Source of the DNA: Gorsachius magnificus
Lineage: Eukaryota; Chordata; Aves; Pelecaniformes; Ardeidae
NCBI GenBank assembly: GCA_034008185.1
Contig: CM067084.1
Span: 17,380,385 to 17,444,384, forward strand
Reading direction: 5' to 3'
Length of the DNA stretch: 64,000 bases
The first letter of the stretch is position 1. Every line of letters begins with the position of its first letter. The notes beneath the pieces were generated by a model, which made no database searches, had not been told where the DNA came from, and saw nothing but the letters and a program-made list of their open reading frames with translations. Of the stretch, positions 49,388-61,400 are shown piece after piece. The position numbers and the translations under genes were made by a program.

Positions 49388-52300
49388 GTAGGAGAACAAA
49401 TTGCTGTGACCATCTGATAATTATGAGTTAATCTAAGCTACTTTGTTTTTATAACTTGAAATCTTGTTACCGTATGTGCTTTAACCTGCTTCTGAATAAG
49501 GACAGTTTAATCAATGGCAACTTTTAAAATTTGTGTTAAAATATTAATACCTACAAAAAATTTAAAATTGTATCTAATGCAAAAGAAATTGATCACTTTA
49601 TGTTCTATGCAAAAAAAAAATTTAAAAATATCATTTTCCTATACTAACTGTTGCATTGCTAAAAACATGTCTGTTGATTAAATAATGCAGTTTATTTGAA
49701 ACATTTGAAAGCAAACTTTTTAAAATACATATGCATTTTCAGAAGCAGGGTCATGTTTTTAGACTACTACATAGTGCTGAATGGTGTAAGAAAAATATTG
49801 CTGCCTCTCTCCGTTTCACTTCCACAGATTGCTATTTAAGTAGCAAAAGGACTGAAATGTCTTTCTGGAGGTAGTAACTGACATGATCTAAGATCAAGCA
49901 TTTTATCTGAAATTACTATTTTGTGGGGGTTGGTCATATCTTTTGCTTTTAGTTTCACCACTGCAAAACATGCTGCAAGGATTAATGATGTGGTAGGTCT
50001 TTTATTCTCACTCAGAAATACAAAGGAGTGGCCCACAGAATGTTCTGCTGCACCAGGTAAAAGTGTCAGGAATACATTTGCTGTTGGTCAGTCAGGTTAA
50101 TGCCTCAGCCCTTCATGGAACAGGACTTTGATACTTGATACTTGTATTTGACACTGATGTGGAACTTTGACAGCATTGTGACTTCAGTAATACGGGGCAA
50201 CACAGGCTGCAAAGTAGATCACATTCAGTATCAGGTAGCTGCACTATTGTATTGTTGACTAAATATTAGGATCCTTGCTCATTCAAGAGGTATTTTTACA
50301 TACCTGCATACCTATATATTTGCATGAGCTACTTGTAAAAGTTTCAATTGTGTTCAAACAGTTGTGGAAATTTTTATTGTCAAGCTTTTTGTAATGGTTG
50401 TAATCCCATAGACTACTTAAAAAGCACGTTTTTGTGTCGAAAGTTGCTAGCAAATGTATTGCAGAACAAGTACACTTACTCAGATTGTTTCGATGTGAGG
50501 TTTGCCTCTGGTTATGTTCTGTGTGCTGTGGATACACTTTTTATAATTAAGTACTTGAAAATAATTTCTTCTGTTCTTTGGTGTTAAATATAGCAAGGCA
50601 GATGCATCACTGAGACTCCTGATTTTCAGTATTTGGTGGCACTGTAATGTGCTCTTTAGTTCTTCTAATAGGTTTGATTTTTAATGAGATTTGTTAACGA
50701 GATTTGTTAAGAGACAATCCTTTCTAAGAACATCTGAAATGTGATTTAACCATGTTTAATTTAATTCATAATAAAATAGCTTTGAGGATATTTATTATAC
50801 AGCAATTAGTCTCTTCGGCCCATGAAGTCTTCTGTTACTGTCTTGGATAAGATGGTTTTAATCTTCTCAAGCAAGTAGATGGAAAGAGTCAGGAAAGGAA
50901 AGTGCAAAACCTAGGATTCTCTGTTCAGATTCATCTTTTCTGTTGCATTGTTAATACAGTAGAAACTCACAGGTTTGCACTCATGTGGAAGACACAGTAG
51001 TGCATCAGAGATCAATAAAATTAATTAATGTTAAATCTCACATATGTTGCTTGCACGTTACTGTTGCCCATGGTGGATGACGGCTGTCTGCAGTTCACAG
51101 TGAGGATGGCCAATCATTGGTAATGCTCAAAAATAAGTATAAGATTTCTGATTCCTGCAGTACCTCCTCCTGCCCTTCCACGGTAAAGACAATAATTGGA
51201 CTTGGACTGCGGATGTAGGCGTAGGTGTTCTCAAGCAGGATTGGGAAATCCCTGGTTTTCGCTGCTGACAGCCTGCAAATAGCTGCTCTTTGCAACTGCC
51301 TCTCTGTGGAAAGTGTTTCCGCAGTAGTAAAATGTGGAGACCTCCCTTTCATTTGGAAGAAAGGCCTTTTGCTTTTCCATAGACTTTGGGAAGGAGCCTT
51401 GCACAACCATAGTGTAATTGTGATTTAAGTGGTCATGGGATATAGTGCCCCAGATGGAAGACCTATGGCTTTAAACACCCTTAAAATAAAAGCTCCCTCC
51501 TGCTTATCTAGGAGGATAGAGACTTCTGGGGGGTTTTTTGTTTGTTTCTTTTTCTCTGAAATGAAGGGCTGACCCCAGTTTTAGGCAATAGGGATGTTTT
51601 TTTTCTTTGTTTTTTCATTGCTGGTATATGTAGAAGTTGGTGCTCAAGGGCTTTGTGGAGTTTGGCAAATAAAGAGTTGCTTTGCTGCCAATTACCAATT
51701 GGTGGAAATTTCTGAGCCTATTTTCTCTAATGTAGTAATTGCTTATTCTTCTAAATCTGCTAGGGAGGCAGATCTTTTATGTTCGTTGTAGTGTTGGCAC
51801 AGCTTGAAAGGCAACCATTAAAAAAAAAAAGGCATTTTGTAAATGGCTGTGTTCCTATAAATGTAGCTCTTGTGTTTCTCAGGGTTGTTTTTTTCCTTTT
51901 CCCTATTTCTTCATATTTTTATCTCTGAGGAAATACATATTTTTTGCATTTTTTGTGACCAAATAGGCTTAGGTTGTATTTTCTATTTAATACAGAACTG
52001 ATGCTGAAATTCAGGTGTTTAAAACAGCATTATAAAATTTGTATCCTTTTATTAGGGAATATGTTGTTCTGTTAATTTATGTGGCAATTTTGTTTTCCAG
52101 TAGAACTAGTTAACATGTAGTAAGAAATTATCTTCAAACTGGTGAACTATGAATAAATCTTTTTAATTTTGAGCAGGACAACAGAAAGGATGTCCTCAAA
52201 ATAGTTTTTATTTACTCTTCTGACTTCATTAATCTTGACTGTAGCAACATCTTGATGATAATAGTTAAACAGAATAACATCCATGTCTGATATTTTCCTA

Positions 52301-55300
52301 GATTATTGTGTATAAAGGTAGACAATTGTCTAGCTTTTAATTGTAAGGTTTTATAACATTTACAAGGTTTCCTTTATCTTCAGTTTGATATGGATGCTGT
52401 AACTTAGAATATTAGTGCTCTGTAGCCTCAAGTAAAGATTTTTTATTTTTAACTATGTTGATGCAAGGCTGGCTTTTCACTTTTAAGCTGTTAAGCAACC
52501 AACTTTTTTTTACCTCCTAAGGCTTTTGTTTTTGTGATGGTTTCTATGTGAGGAAGAATATTCCTGTAAAACTAGGCTTTAACTCTGCAGTGCAGGCTTC
52601 TGCTATTCCAGTCTTTGTGCTTCTGACATTGAGGTTTGCTTGATATATTTGCTTGACCAAAGTGTTTTCCTTACTTGGCTGCATTTTTCCTTTCTATTCT
52701 TTGCTGGAGTCTGTCACTATCCCACTGTGAAGCAAGGACAGTCAGACTGAAACTTCTCCAGTTGGGAAGTTAACCCTTTGTTATCTTGGAAGAAAATGGA
52801 GGATTTCTATCTTGCTAAACCAGCTTCAAGCTTCAGTTATTGCGAAGTGTAGGGTAGCAACTTAATGGTAAATTACCTGCACTAATTGTTTAAAAGAATA
52901 TAATGGGGGGTGACAACGACTTCCTGTGAGAAACTCAGAAAAAGACATACAGAACTATAAAGCATGTAGTATTTGACACAGAAAAGAAAATTAAATCTTC
53001 ACTCTGTGAAGATAGTAACTTTTTAAACTTGCATTGTATGGAGTAATATCCATAACAGGATTGAAAAGGTGGATGAGCCACCTTTTCCATACTCCATTCC
53101 CAGAATAGTGAGAACATACTACAAGTAAGGTCTTTTTTGATCTGCCACAGGTATGTTGGTGGCTATCTCTGAAACCGAAAGCTCCCTAATTTTCTGTTAA
53201 TGAAGTTTTTCATAAGGTGGTCATTAAGAGTAAATGGGTAACTGAAGAAAACAGATACTACATTTGGAAGTATTCATGAGACTCATCATGCCCTCTTCTC
53301 AGTAATTTTTTTTTCCAGTGGCAGATTTGAAAATTTTTAGTAAAGGTGGTAACTTCTGTGAACTGAATTTTGTATTTGCTTTGTAATGAAAATACTAAGG
53401 AGACCCACTGGAGCTATTAACATACCCATCATAGAGGGCAGAAACCAAAACATGGGATGAGCAGGAGAGATCTCATTTATTAGTACAACTGATATTCCCC
53501 ATATTCTTGTTTCAGTTCTTTTGGCACATGGGCTTCTGGCATTTAGATCTGAAAATCTCCATTAATATAGAGATTTTACTAGAAACTTAATCTTGGTGAG
53601 AGCTGACTATGTGGTGCTGAGACAAGTTTTGGAACATACGAATTTTGGTTTTCTCAGTTTTCCAGTTTTGTTTGTGAAGTCATACTTGGATGAGATTTTT
53701 TTTTTTTAATAATTTTATTGCAATTAACAGAGTAGTTTTAATAAATACTTAACTTTAGCTCAATTCTCTCCTACCTAATAACAGTGGAAAGGCTACTAGG
53801 TTTTCAGCTGTCTTACTAGTCAGCAGTACACTTTTTTTTTTTAAAGAACCAGGCACTATGAGTTAGGTGTACTTTTTTTTTTGTGTCATTTACTTATTGT
53901 TATATCACTGTCTGATATCTCATTGCAGGCTGAGAAACAGGTCTCAGGCTCTAACCTGGTATAGCACTTTCACAGATGTACTGGAAATAGCACAGATTTG
54001 AATTTCTGCTACAGGCAATTTTGCAAGAACATAGAAAGCGCCAACTTTTGAGCAGTTCTATTTCTGATGAAATTTAAAACAGCACTTTAAGCTGAAATGT
54101 TGCATTAACCTGCAAGTATGAGGGTAGAAAACCCTTAAGCCCTTGTATTCCTCACAACTCTTAAAAATGGTTATATATTGTTATAGAGGAACATCAGTGG
54201 CAGCTGCAAAGGGAGTGAGGCTCTGCATTGCAGATCCCACAGAAGTTTGGAATTTGTGGGCAAAGAATCTTTCCTCACCTAGCTTCCAGACTTGAACAGT
54301 AATGATAGTCCCTTCATTCATCTTAAGGGCTGAGGGTCAGAAGAGGTAGAGTCAACTTTTAGAATGCAATTTAAAATTTGCCAAACAAACTGCAGCAGAC
54401 CATTTGGTGATTTGACACTATGGATATGATTGACAATATAAGTACTAAAAGAGTAGATATGTTGGATAGAAAGGTTTTTCAGAATTCATGGTTGATGTCC
54501 ACAAGAAAAAGCACATTTATCTGCTTACGTGGCAAGTTACACAAATGATAGTTGTGTCTACTCTTGGTGGGTGGGTGGTGGTGGTGGAAATCACTGCAGT
54601 CTTATATCAGTTTATAAGACTTAAATATCAGCAAAGCATGTGCAACATTGTATGAGAGAATGGGAACAGGACCACTACCTTTGAGCCCTCTTGATGCAGC
54701 AATGGACAGCACTGCAATGTAAGAGTGTCAACTTGAAAGAGGCATATGTATTGTTCGTTTGGGTTTTTGGTTCGGTATTTTTTTAGTGGATAGGACTCCA
54801 CAAACTAATATTGTGTGAGAAACTGTAAAACATATTGATGGAGATGCAACCAGAAGTAGTATTTAGATTGTCTTTGAAAGAGAGAGAATAGAACTTCCGA
54901 GAGAGAGACACCTTCCAAGAGAGTAAGAACTAAGTGCCTGGAAAATTAAATCAGAAAACATACACGCTTACAGTACACAGGAGGAAGAGGAAAGCTCATA
55001 CTAGATGTTATCAAGAGTGATGTTTCTCATTCACTGGATGGACATGAGACAAAAGCAATGTGGAAGTGCTAAAGATTATTACTTCCCATGGTATAGGGAA
55101 CCCCTAAAAAAAGAGTATAGAGAAGTCCTAGAAGAGTCTAATTGTCTGACAGCTGGTGTTCATTGGATGAGACGAGCATCCCTAAGGCTGAGCTAAATAA
55201 ACTTTACTCTGAGAGTTATGGGGGAAAAATTGAGGAAGCAATACTGTGAATTGCTTGTTAATGGCTGGCTGGATCCTTTTCCCCTATTACAAGTAAATAT

Positions 55301-56212
55301 GTAGCAATGGAACAACTCTATTAGCTGGAAGTTGAGAAGTTCCACATTATTTGTTAGTCACCTTTATGAGTGTTATAGGCTAGAAGGGCTCTGACATAGC
55401 ACCTGTCTGTTCAAGGAGCCCGCTAGTTTTGGGTTGAGCCTGGGACACAAATGCTTCAACAGAGTGTATGATGTGGGGTTTGGGGGTTTGGTTTTTTGTT
55501 GTTGGTTTTCTAAAAAAATTAAGAGTCATGAAACAATTACTTGACTAGGGAGAGAGACAAGGGGAAGAAAACAATAGCGGCTACTTCCTTGTATCTGAAG
55601 TAAGCTTTTTGACACTGCCTTTTCACATCAGTTTTCTAGGGAAGTATGGTCTAGAAAAAACTTGCTGGATGCACAGTTGGAATGCTCTCGTTCTGAATGG
55701 TTATTGATGATGCACTGACAAACTGAAATTTTATATTGAGTAGGGGTCAGTGAATGTGTGTCTGTGCTAGCCACTGTAAATTACTTGGAAGCTGGAATGG
55801 AGGATATGCTTAATAAATACAAAGAACACACCAAACAGATGAGCTACAGGAAACCTGGACAAGAGAAAATTAGAATAATCTTGGCAAACTACAGAAATAG
55901 CTTAGGATAAGGAAGGTTGAATAATCTTAGACTCACTGGTTATTAATAATGCAGCTAGGAACTGGCAAGTAGTACTGGTTGAAGTGGTAAAGGATTGCAG
56001 CTGAAGATGAATTAATGGTGTCAATGATTGGGCATAGGAAAGGAAAGCCAACATCCATATGGAAGGTATGGTCAGTCATCTTGTTTCTCATGTACGTGTT
56101 GGGTGGCTATTCTGCTCTGTCTCACTCAATGCATTGATAGCATCAAGAGACAGCTTTATTACTGAAAACCCAGAGAAGAGTAAGAAGAATTAATAAAACA
56201 TGTTAATTAATA

Positions 56213-57008
56213 AAACCTCATGAGGTTCAACAAGGCCAAGTGCAAGGTTCTGCACCTGGGTGGGGGCAACCCCCAGTATCAATACAGGCTGGGGGAAGAA
56301 AGGATTAAGAGCAGCCCTGCCGAGAGGAACTTGGGGGTACTGATGGATGAAAAGCTGGACATGAGCTGGCAATGTGCGCTGGCAGCCCAGAAGGCCAACT
56401 GTACCCTGGGCTGCATCAGGAGAAGTGTGACCAGCAGGTCAAGGGAGGTGATTCTGCCCCTCTACTCTGCTCTGGTGAGACCTCACCTGAGGTTTGAGGG
56501 CTCTGGAGCCCTCAGCACAAGAAGGACATGGAAGTGTTGGAGCGGGTCCAGAGGAGAGCTACTAAAATGATCTGAGGGCTGGAGCACCTCTCCTGTGAGG
56601 ACAAGCTGAGAGAGTTGGGTTTGTTCAGCCTGGAGAAGAGAAGGCTGGGGAGACCTTATTGCAGCCTTTCAGTACTTAAAGGGACCCTATAGGAAAGATG
56701 GGGACAATCTTTTTAGTAGGGCCAGCTGTGACAGGACAAAGGGTAATGGTTTTAAATTAAAACAGGGTAGGGTTAAACTAGATATAAGGAAGAAATTCTT
56801 TACCACGGGGGTGGTGAAACACTGGAACAGGTTGCCCAGAGAGGTAGAGGAGGCCCCGTCCCTGGAAACATTCAGGGCCAGGTTGGATGGGGCTCTGAGC
56901 AACCTGATCTAGTTAGCAGTGTCCCTGCTCACTGCAGGGGGGTTGGACTAGATGACCTCTAAAGGTCCCTTCCAACCCAAAACATTCTTTGATTCTATAT
57001 TCTGTGAA
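56213..57008 (+). mobile_element. CR1 LINE, 5'-truncated copy of about 0.8 kb
   Basis: Contains the end of the CR1 reverse-transcriptase ORF and the 3' UTR. Translation from 56220 gives [12 protein letters not shown], then [28 protein letters not shown] and [13 protein letters not shown], all typical of CR1 ORF2's C-terminal part. The frame breaks near 56495, where the expected EYCVQFW region is disrupted, so the protein is dead. The rest matches CR1 by DNA: 'gaggacaagctgagagagtt', 'ggtggtgaaacactggaaca', 'ggttggactagatgacctct', and a 'ttgattctatattctgtg' tail. Sequence is much closer to consensus than the two ancient CR1 copies upstream, so insertion is more recent. It is in sense orientation in DCLK2 intron 2. 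Confidence 0.95.
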
Positions 57009-58386
57009 GAAAGATCAAAGGAAATGGGATTGCTTAGACTCAACAAGTTTTGAGGGGGGATGAACAAAAAAAACTACCAGCAAAGAAAAAGGACATTACT
57101 TCTGTGCATTCCCCATGTATAAGAAAAGAAATAATAGGCTTAAAGTTAGTCAGATCCAGTGGTTAATCAGAACTCAGTGGTAAATAGTCACTGTAAAATT
57201 AAGATTAATGAAGAGGTGATTTTTGTTGGAGCAGATAAATGGGGTCTAACAGTCTCTGAGGTTTCTGAAAACTTTTTTGGTTTTGAGTGTTTTCTGTAAC
57301 TAAAGGCTATCTACAACTTTGGAAGAGCTGTTGAGCTTGAGATAAAATAACAAAAATCTCAAATGCCCGTTAATATTAAAACATGCATGCATACACACTT
57401 GCATCCCACAGAGAATTCATACAGCAGGGTTTACAGTTAGAGTAAGTTTTATCCCAGTGCTAGCAAGCCTCTTCTAATATTTGATATGAAACGTGATTTA
57501 GGGGAAGCTGGGCTTATACTAGAGGCTGGAATTGTTTCAGAGAACAACTGTGGAGAGATGACTGTCTAGTCAGTGTGGGATACAAATCTTGCAAGCCTAA
57601 GGAAAATAAAAGAATTCAAGTGTCCCTAATCTTGAGGAAGTCTGTATGACAGGAAATGAATTCATCCATGGACACTGCTACGTGGTATTTTTGTTCAGGC
57701 TTTCAATCGGTACGCTTAGAACTGGAAGCTGTGGTTATTTATTTCTAGAAGAAAGGAGGAAATAGTGTACTCAGGCAGAGGAGATAACTTTGGCCTCCCT
57801 CCATGGACATAGGAATATTCCCATCTGTACTTATTTATGGAAGGAAGTGTTATCTGAAACTAACCTGAAATTAACTGTGCCCTGTCATAGATGCAGGGAT
57901 CTGAAAAATACCCTAAATATGAAAATACAGACATTTTTTTCCAGCTACAAATCTTGTCATGGAACACTTTCTAAAGCATTTTCGTTACATGCAGTGGTAC
58001 AGAGGCCACAGGCAGATAATGTGTAGTTTAGGATTTACCCTAGAAAGTATTTACAATTTTTATCACAGTTGTCAGAGGATTATATTACCAGTCCAATTAC
58101 CATTTTAAGGAAAAAAGAAAATGCAAAATGGTAAGGATTTTGTTTAAAAGTAACAAAATTATGATGATTAAGGTGCTACAGAAAAAGTATTAAAAAAGAA
58201 ACAGAACCTTGAACATCTAATGAGTCATCTCAGAAAGGTGTCTTAAACTGGCAGTGAACAATAATGCTGAGGATGGAAGCCCTTCAGCTTTGCTGCATAT
58301 GCAAAAAATAAAGGCTATGCCATGGGGAATGGCCACAGTCTAGCATCAGAAAACTTGGTTCTCTGGAACAAAGGTCTTCAGAATTT

Positions 58387-58412
58387 GGGGGTGGGAGTGG
58401 TGGGAGGTGGGG
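58387..58412 (+). repeat. Potential G-quadruplex in DCLK2 intron 2
   Basis: Four G blocks (GGGGG, GGG, GGG, GGGG) separated by T, AGTGGT and AGGT. Being on the coding strand, the same motif would be present in the unspliced RNA. Confidence 0.6.
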
Positions 58413-61400
58413 ACAGAGGACCCCCTGTATATTATTCTTACTTTCTGGAGATCAATAACCCAAAATACAGTACAGATAAAATAGAGAACGTACATTGCTC
58501 TCCTCCCCACAAGGATACATAATTCTAGCTTTGGGGATGTGGTGTAGCGTTACTGAGAACGTAATGCCTGGGGTCCACTGGGTGTGAATTTAATCTTTTT
58601 CAGTCAGGGAAGGTTTAGATATGTAATTGGTAATATCCCCTGCCATCAAACTAACAGGTAGGTGAAGTGGGATGTTAAAACAATAAGTATTTATCAAAAT
58701 GAATGCAAAATCAGACCCTGATTCAAAGTCAGCGCTTTTAAATTAGAGCATGGCAGCTGAAGAAAATTGCTGATATTTTAGCTAAAAGCAAGCATGCGTG
58801 TCGTGTTAAAAGTGACATCCGACTTGCTGGAGTCTTTGTGGATCTATAGAGAGGATAAATCCTACTGGGTTTTCAATTTTTGTCTGTGCACGCCAAGAGC
58901 TGACAGCACTTAATAAAAATGACATGCTGCACAGTGTGGGAAACAATCACTGCAAAAATAGTGGTGTCACCAGTGGTAACGCTGTATCTTTGTTGATGTA
59001 TGATTACAATAATTTTAGTGCTGGGTTACAGAAATGGTGTGTGTAGCTCTTGGAATAAAAGAGCGGTACGCAGTCATTGTCTGCCATCTGCCATGCTAAA
59101 GATCGAATCACATGACTTGGAAACTAAACCTTGGGAATTTGTTGTGTCCCGCTGAGCCTGGCCATTAACAGATAATTAGTCTGGTAAAAATCTTTTTAAT
59201 TCATTCTGCAGCTGTCATATGCCAGATTAGGATTTGTGTCACAGGTTCCTCATTACTTTGAGATCTTGGAAATTTTTTTCCTGTAATCAAATTACCCTAT
59301 GTTACTTCAGTAAACAGTTCTTGCATTCTTACATGTAAACATACAAACTTTTCTTTAAGAAGCTTGTTACACCTTACAGTGTAAAGCTATTTACCAACCA
59401 CATATGATAGGGTTTCAAGATTTGTCTTTCAGGTTGTCAGGTTGATGGATCTGTTATAGTAGCTTCTGCTTGGTTGGCTGTAATCAGATTGTCACTTGTC
59501 TTAAGTCTATTGAAGCAAAAATATTGAAATCTTATAATGCAAACTTTTCTTCTAGATTTGTACCAGTTATTAAGAAAAATGGCATTCTTTTCCATAATAA
59601 ATTAATGGCAGGAAACACAAAACAGTTTGTCAGAGAGAGGAAACGGAATATTCATCTTCAATGTTTGAAATATCGCTGGCTGATTAATTTGCAATGAACC
59701 TTTAAACACAGTGGTCTGAAGACTCTGAAGGGGAAAGTAATGTTGAAGTAATAGCAACACAAGCCAACTTTTAAAGGCAAATAGCTTCCCAGCACTTAAA
59801 TGGACCAATGACGCTGTTTGTGGCTTGAAGCTCACAAGCTTTGCATAGGAAGGAATGATACTCAGGGTTTTTACTGCAGGCAGTGAAATGCAGCATTCTT
59901 GTAGCACTTTTCTTGTTTACAAAGTCAACAATCATTTTCTTCTGTTGTGCAAATATGCAATCTATGCCATGTTCTTAAATATTTATATTGCTCATATTTA
60001 TTTGGTATTTTGTTTATTGATACATGGCACAGGGTCTCTCTGCAATCGTGGAAGGCTTTTTGAAAAATTTAAAATATTTCAGATGAAAGCAAAAAGAATA
60101 GAGCATAACCTGTAAACTAAAAAGGCAAGTTAGAATTTTGGGCTAGTACATTTGACATTTTTTGGCTTTGCCCTTCTTATATCTAACCTCCAACTCAGCT
60201 AGTATTTAGTTAAGGACTTCCAGTCTGGATAAAATTATGGCAAAATAGGCGAGTTAGTTAAGATAAATAAAGATGGTTGAATACCAGACAGCCAGAATCC
60301 TCTTTCAGTGATTTCTGAAGGGGCCATTTTCTTGCACGTGAAAAACTTGCAGTTTCTCTTTTAAATAAATCAAGGTTCTGGTTCATTTGAATCTGAATAA
60401 AATTGAACAAGAGAGATTCAAGCGTAGATAAATATAGAATTGGGTCCTATTTAAAGAGTGTTTGCCTTATTCTTCCTATATTTTCCAAGGGACCAAATAA
60501 TACAGATGCTTAGAATATACCTGCATGGTTGTACACGCAGACATCTGACACCAACTAGCAGTAGAGAGGCAATTGATTTTCCCATTCTTTCTCCTCTTAT
60601 AGGTCCTCCTCCCCATGTGTCAGATAGTAGGAAAAAGCTTGTAAAATTACTATTTTTCCCTCTGACATATTTGTTACCAAACTTTAGACTTTTTTGTTTC
60701 TCCTTTTCCTGCAGAAATGAAGAGTGACTTTGATGAAGGGCGTTTGACTGAGCAGTTGGGGTACTGCTCATATTGCCACTGAGACATCATGGCTGTATGA
60801 CTTTTCTGGATTAGCTGTACTAATATATTTCTAATATTATATTTCTGTATGTTTCCAATCTATATATTTTGTTTCTAGCATATACTGTGCTATAAACAAA
60901 ATTCTTCTGAACATTTGGTTACTAGATTTTCCTAGAACCTGGCGCAGTTTTCAGATGCATTTAGATCCAAATTCTTCTTTGCTGCAATCATGAAACAACT
61001 GGGAATAGTAATCCAGCCAAGGTACGTTTAAAGGTAACTATTAAATGGAATCATTCATATAAACAGTTTAGGAATAGCAGAAGTGAACAGCCTGTTGAGA
61101 TATAGGAGTAGCAGGGACAGCATGGCTGAGAATATCCAATTGTCTGTATTGACATTGGCAATCTCATATGCTTTATGTCCAGAATAGCTCACAAGAATGT
61201 CCACTGTGTCCTTCTGCTATATGCTGCTAGTCACAAATCCATCCCCAGGACCTGTAACAAACTGAAGATTGCTAATCTGTGAAATTTTGGGACTTTGACA
61301 TTTGTGTATTACGGAGAAAGAGTGGGAGATGAAAAATGTTCTTTATATCCTCAGCCCCTACATTGCCAAGTAATTTTAGATGGGCTATTCCAAAATAATT

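Noticed and set aside
55005..55196. 63-codon + strand frame in intron 2
   Set aside because: No family similarity and no splice sites that would place it in DCLK2.
55780..55930. Stretch ending 'ggaaacctggacaagagaaa' that resembles a decayed LINE region
   Set aside because: The similarity is to a general pattern I cannot place in a family; too weak to annotate.
56687..56902. 71-codon - strand frame
   Set aside because: It is the antisense shadow of the CR1 LINE at 56213-57008.
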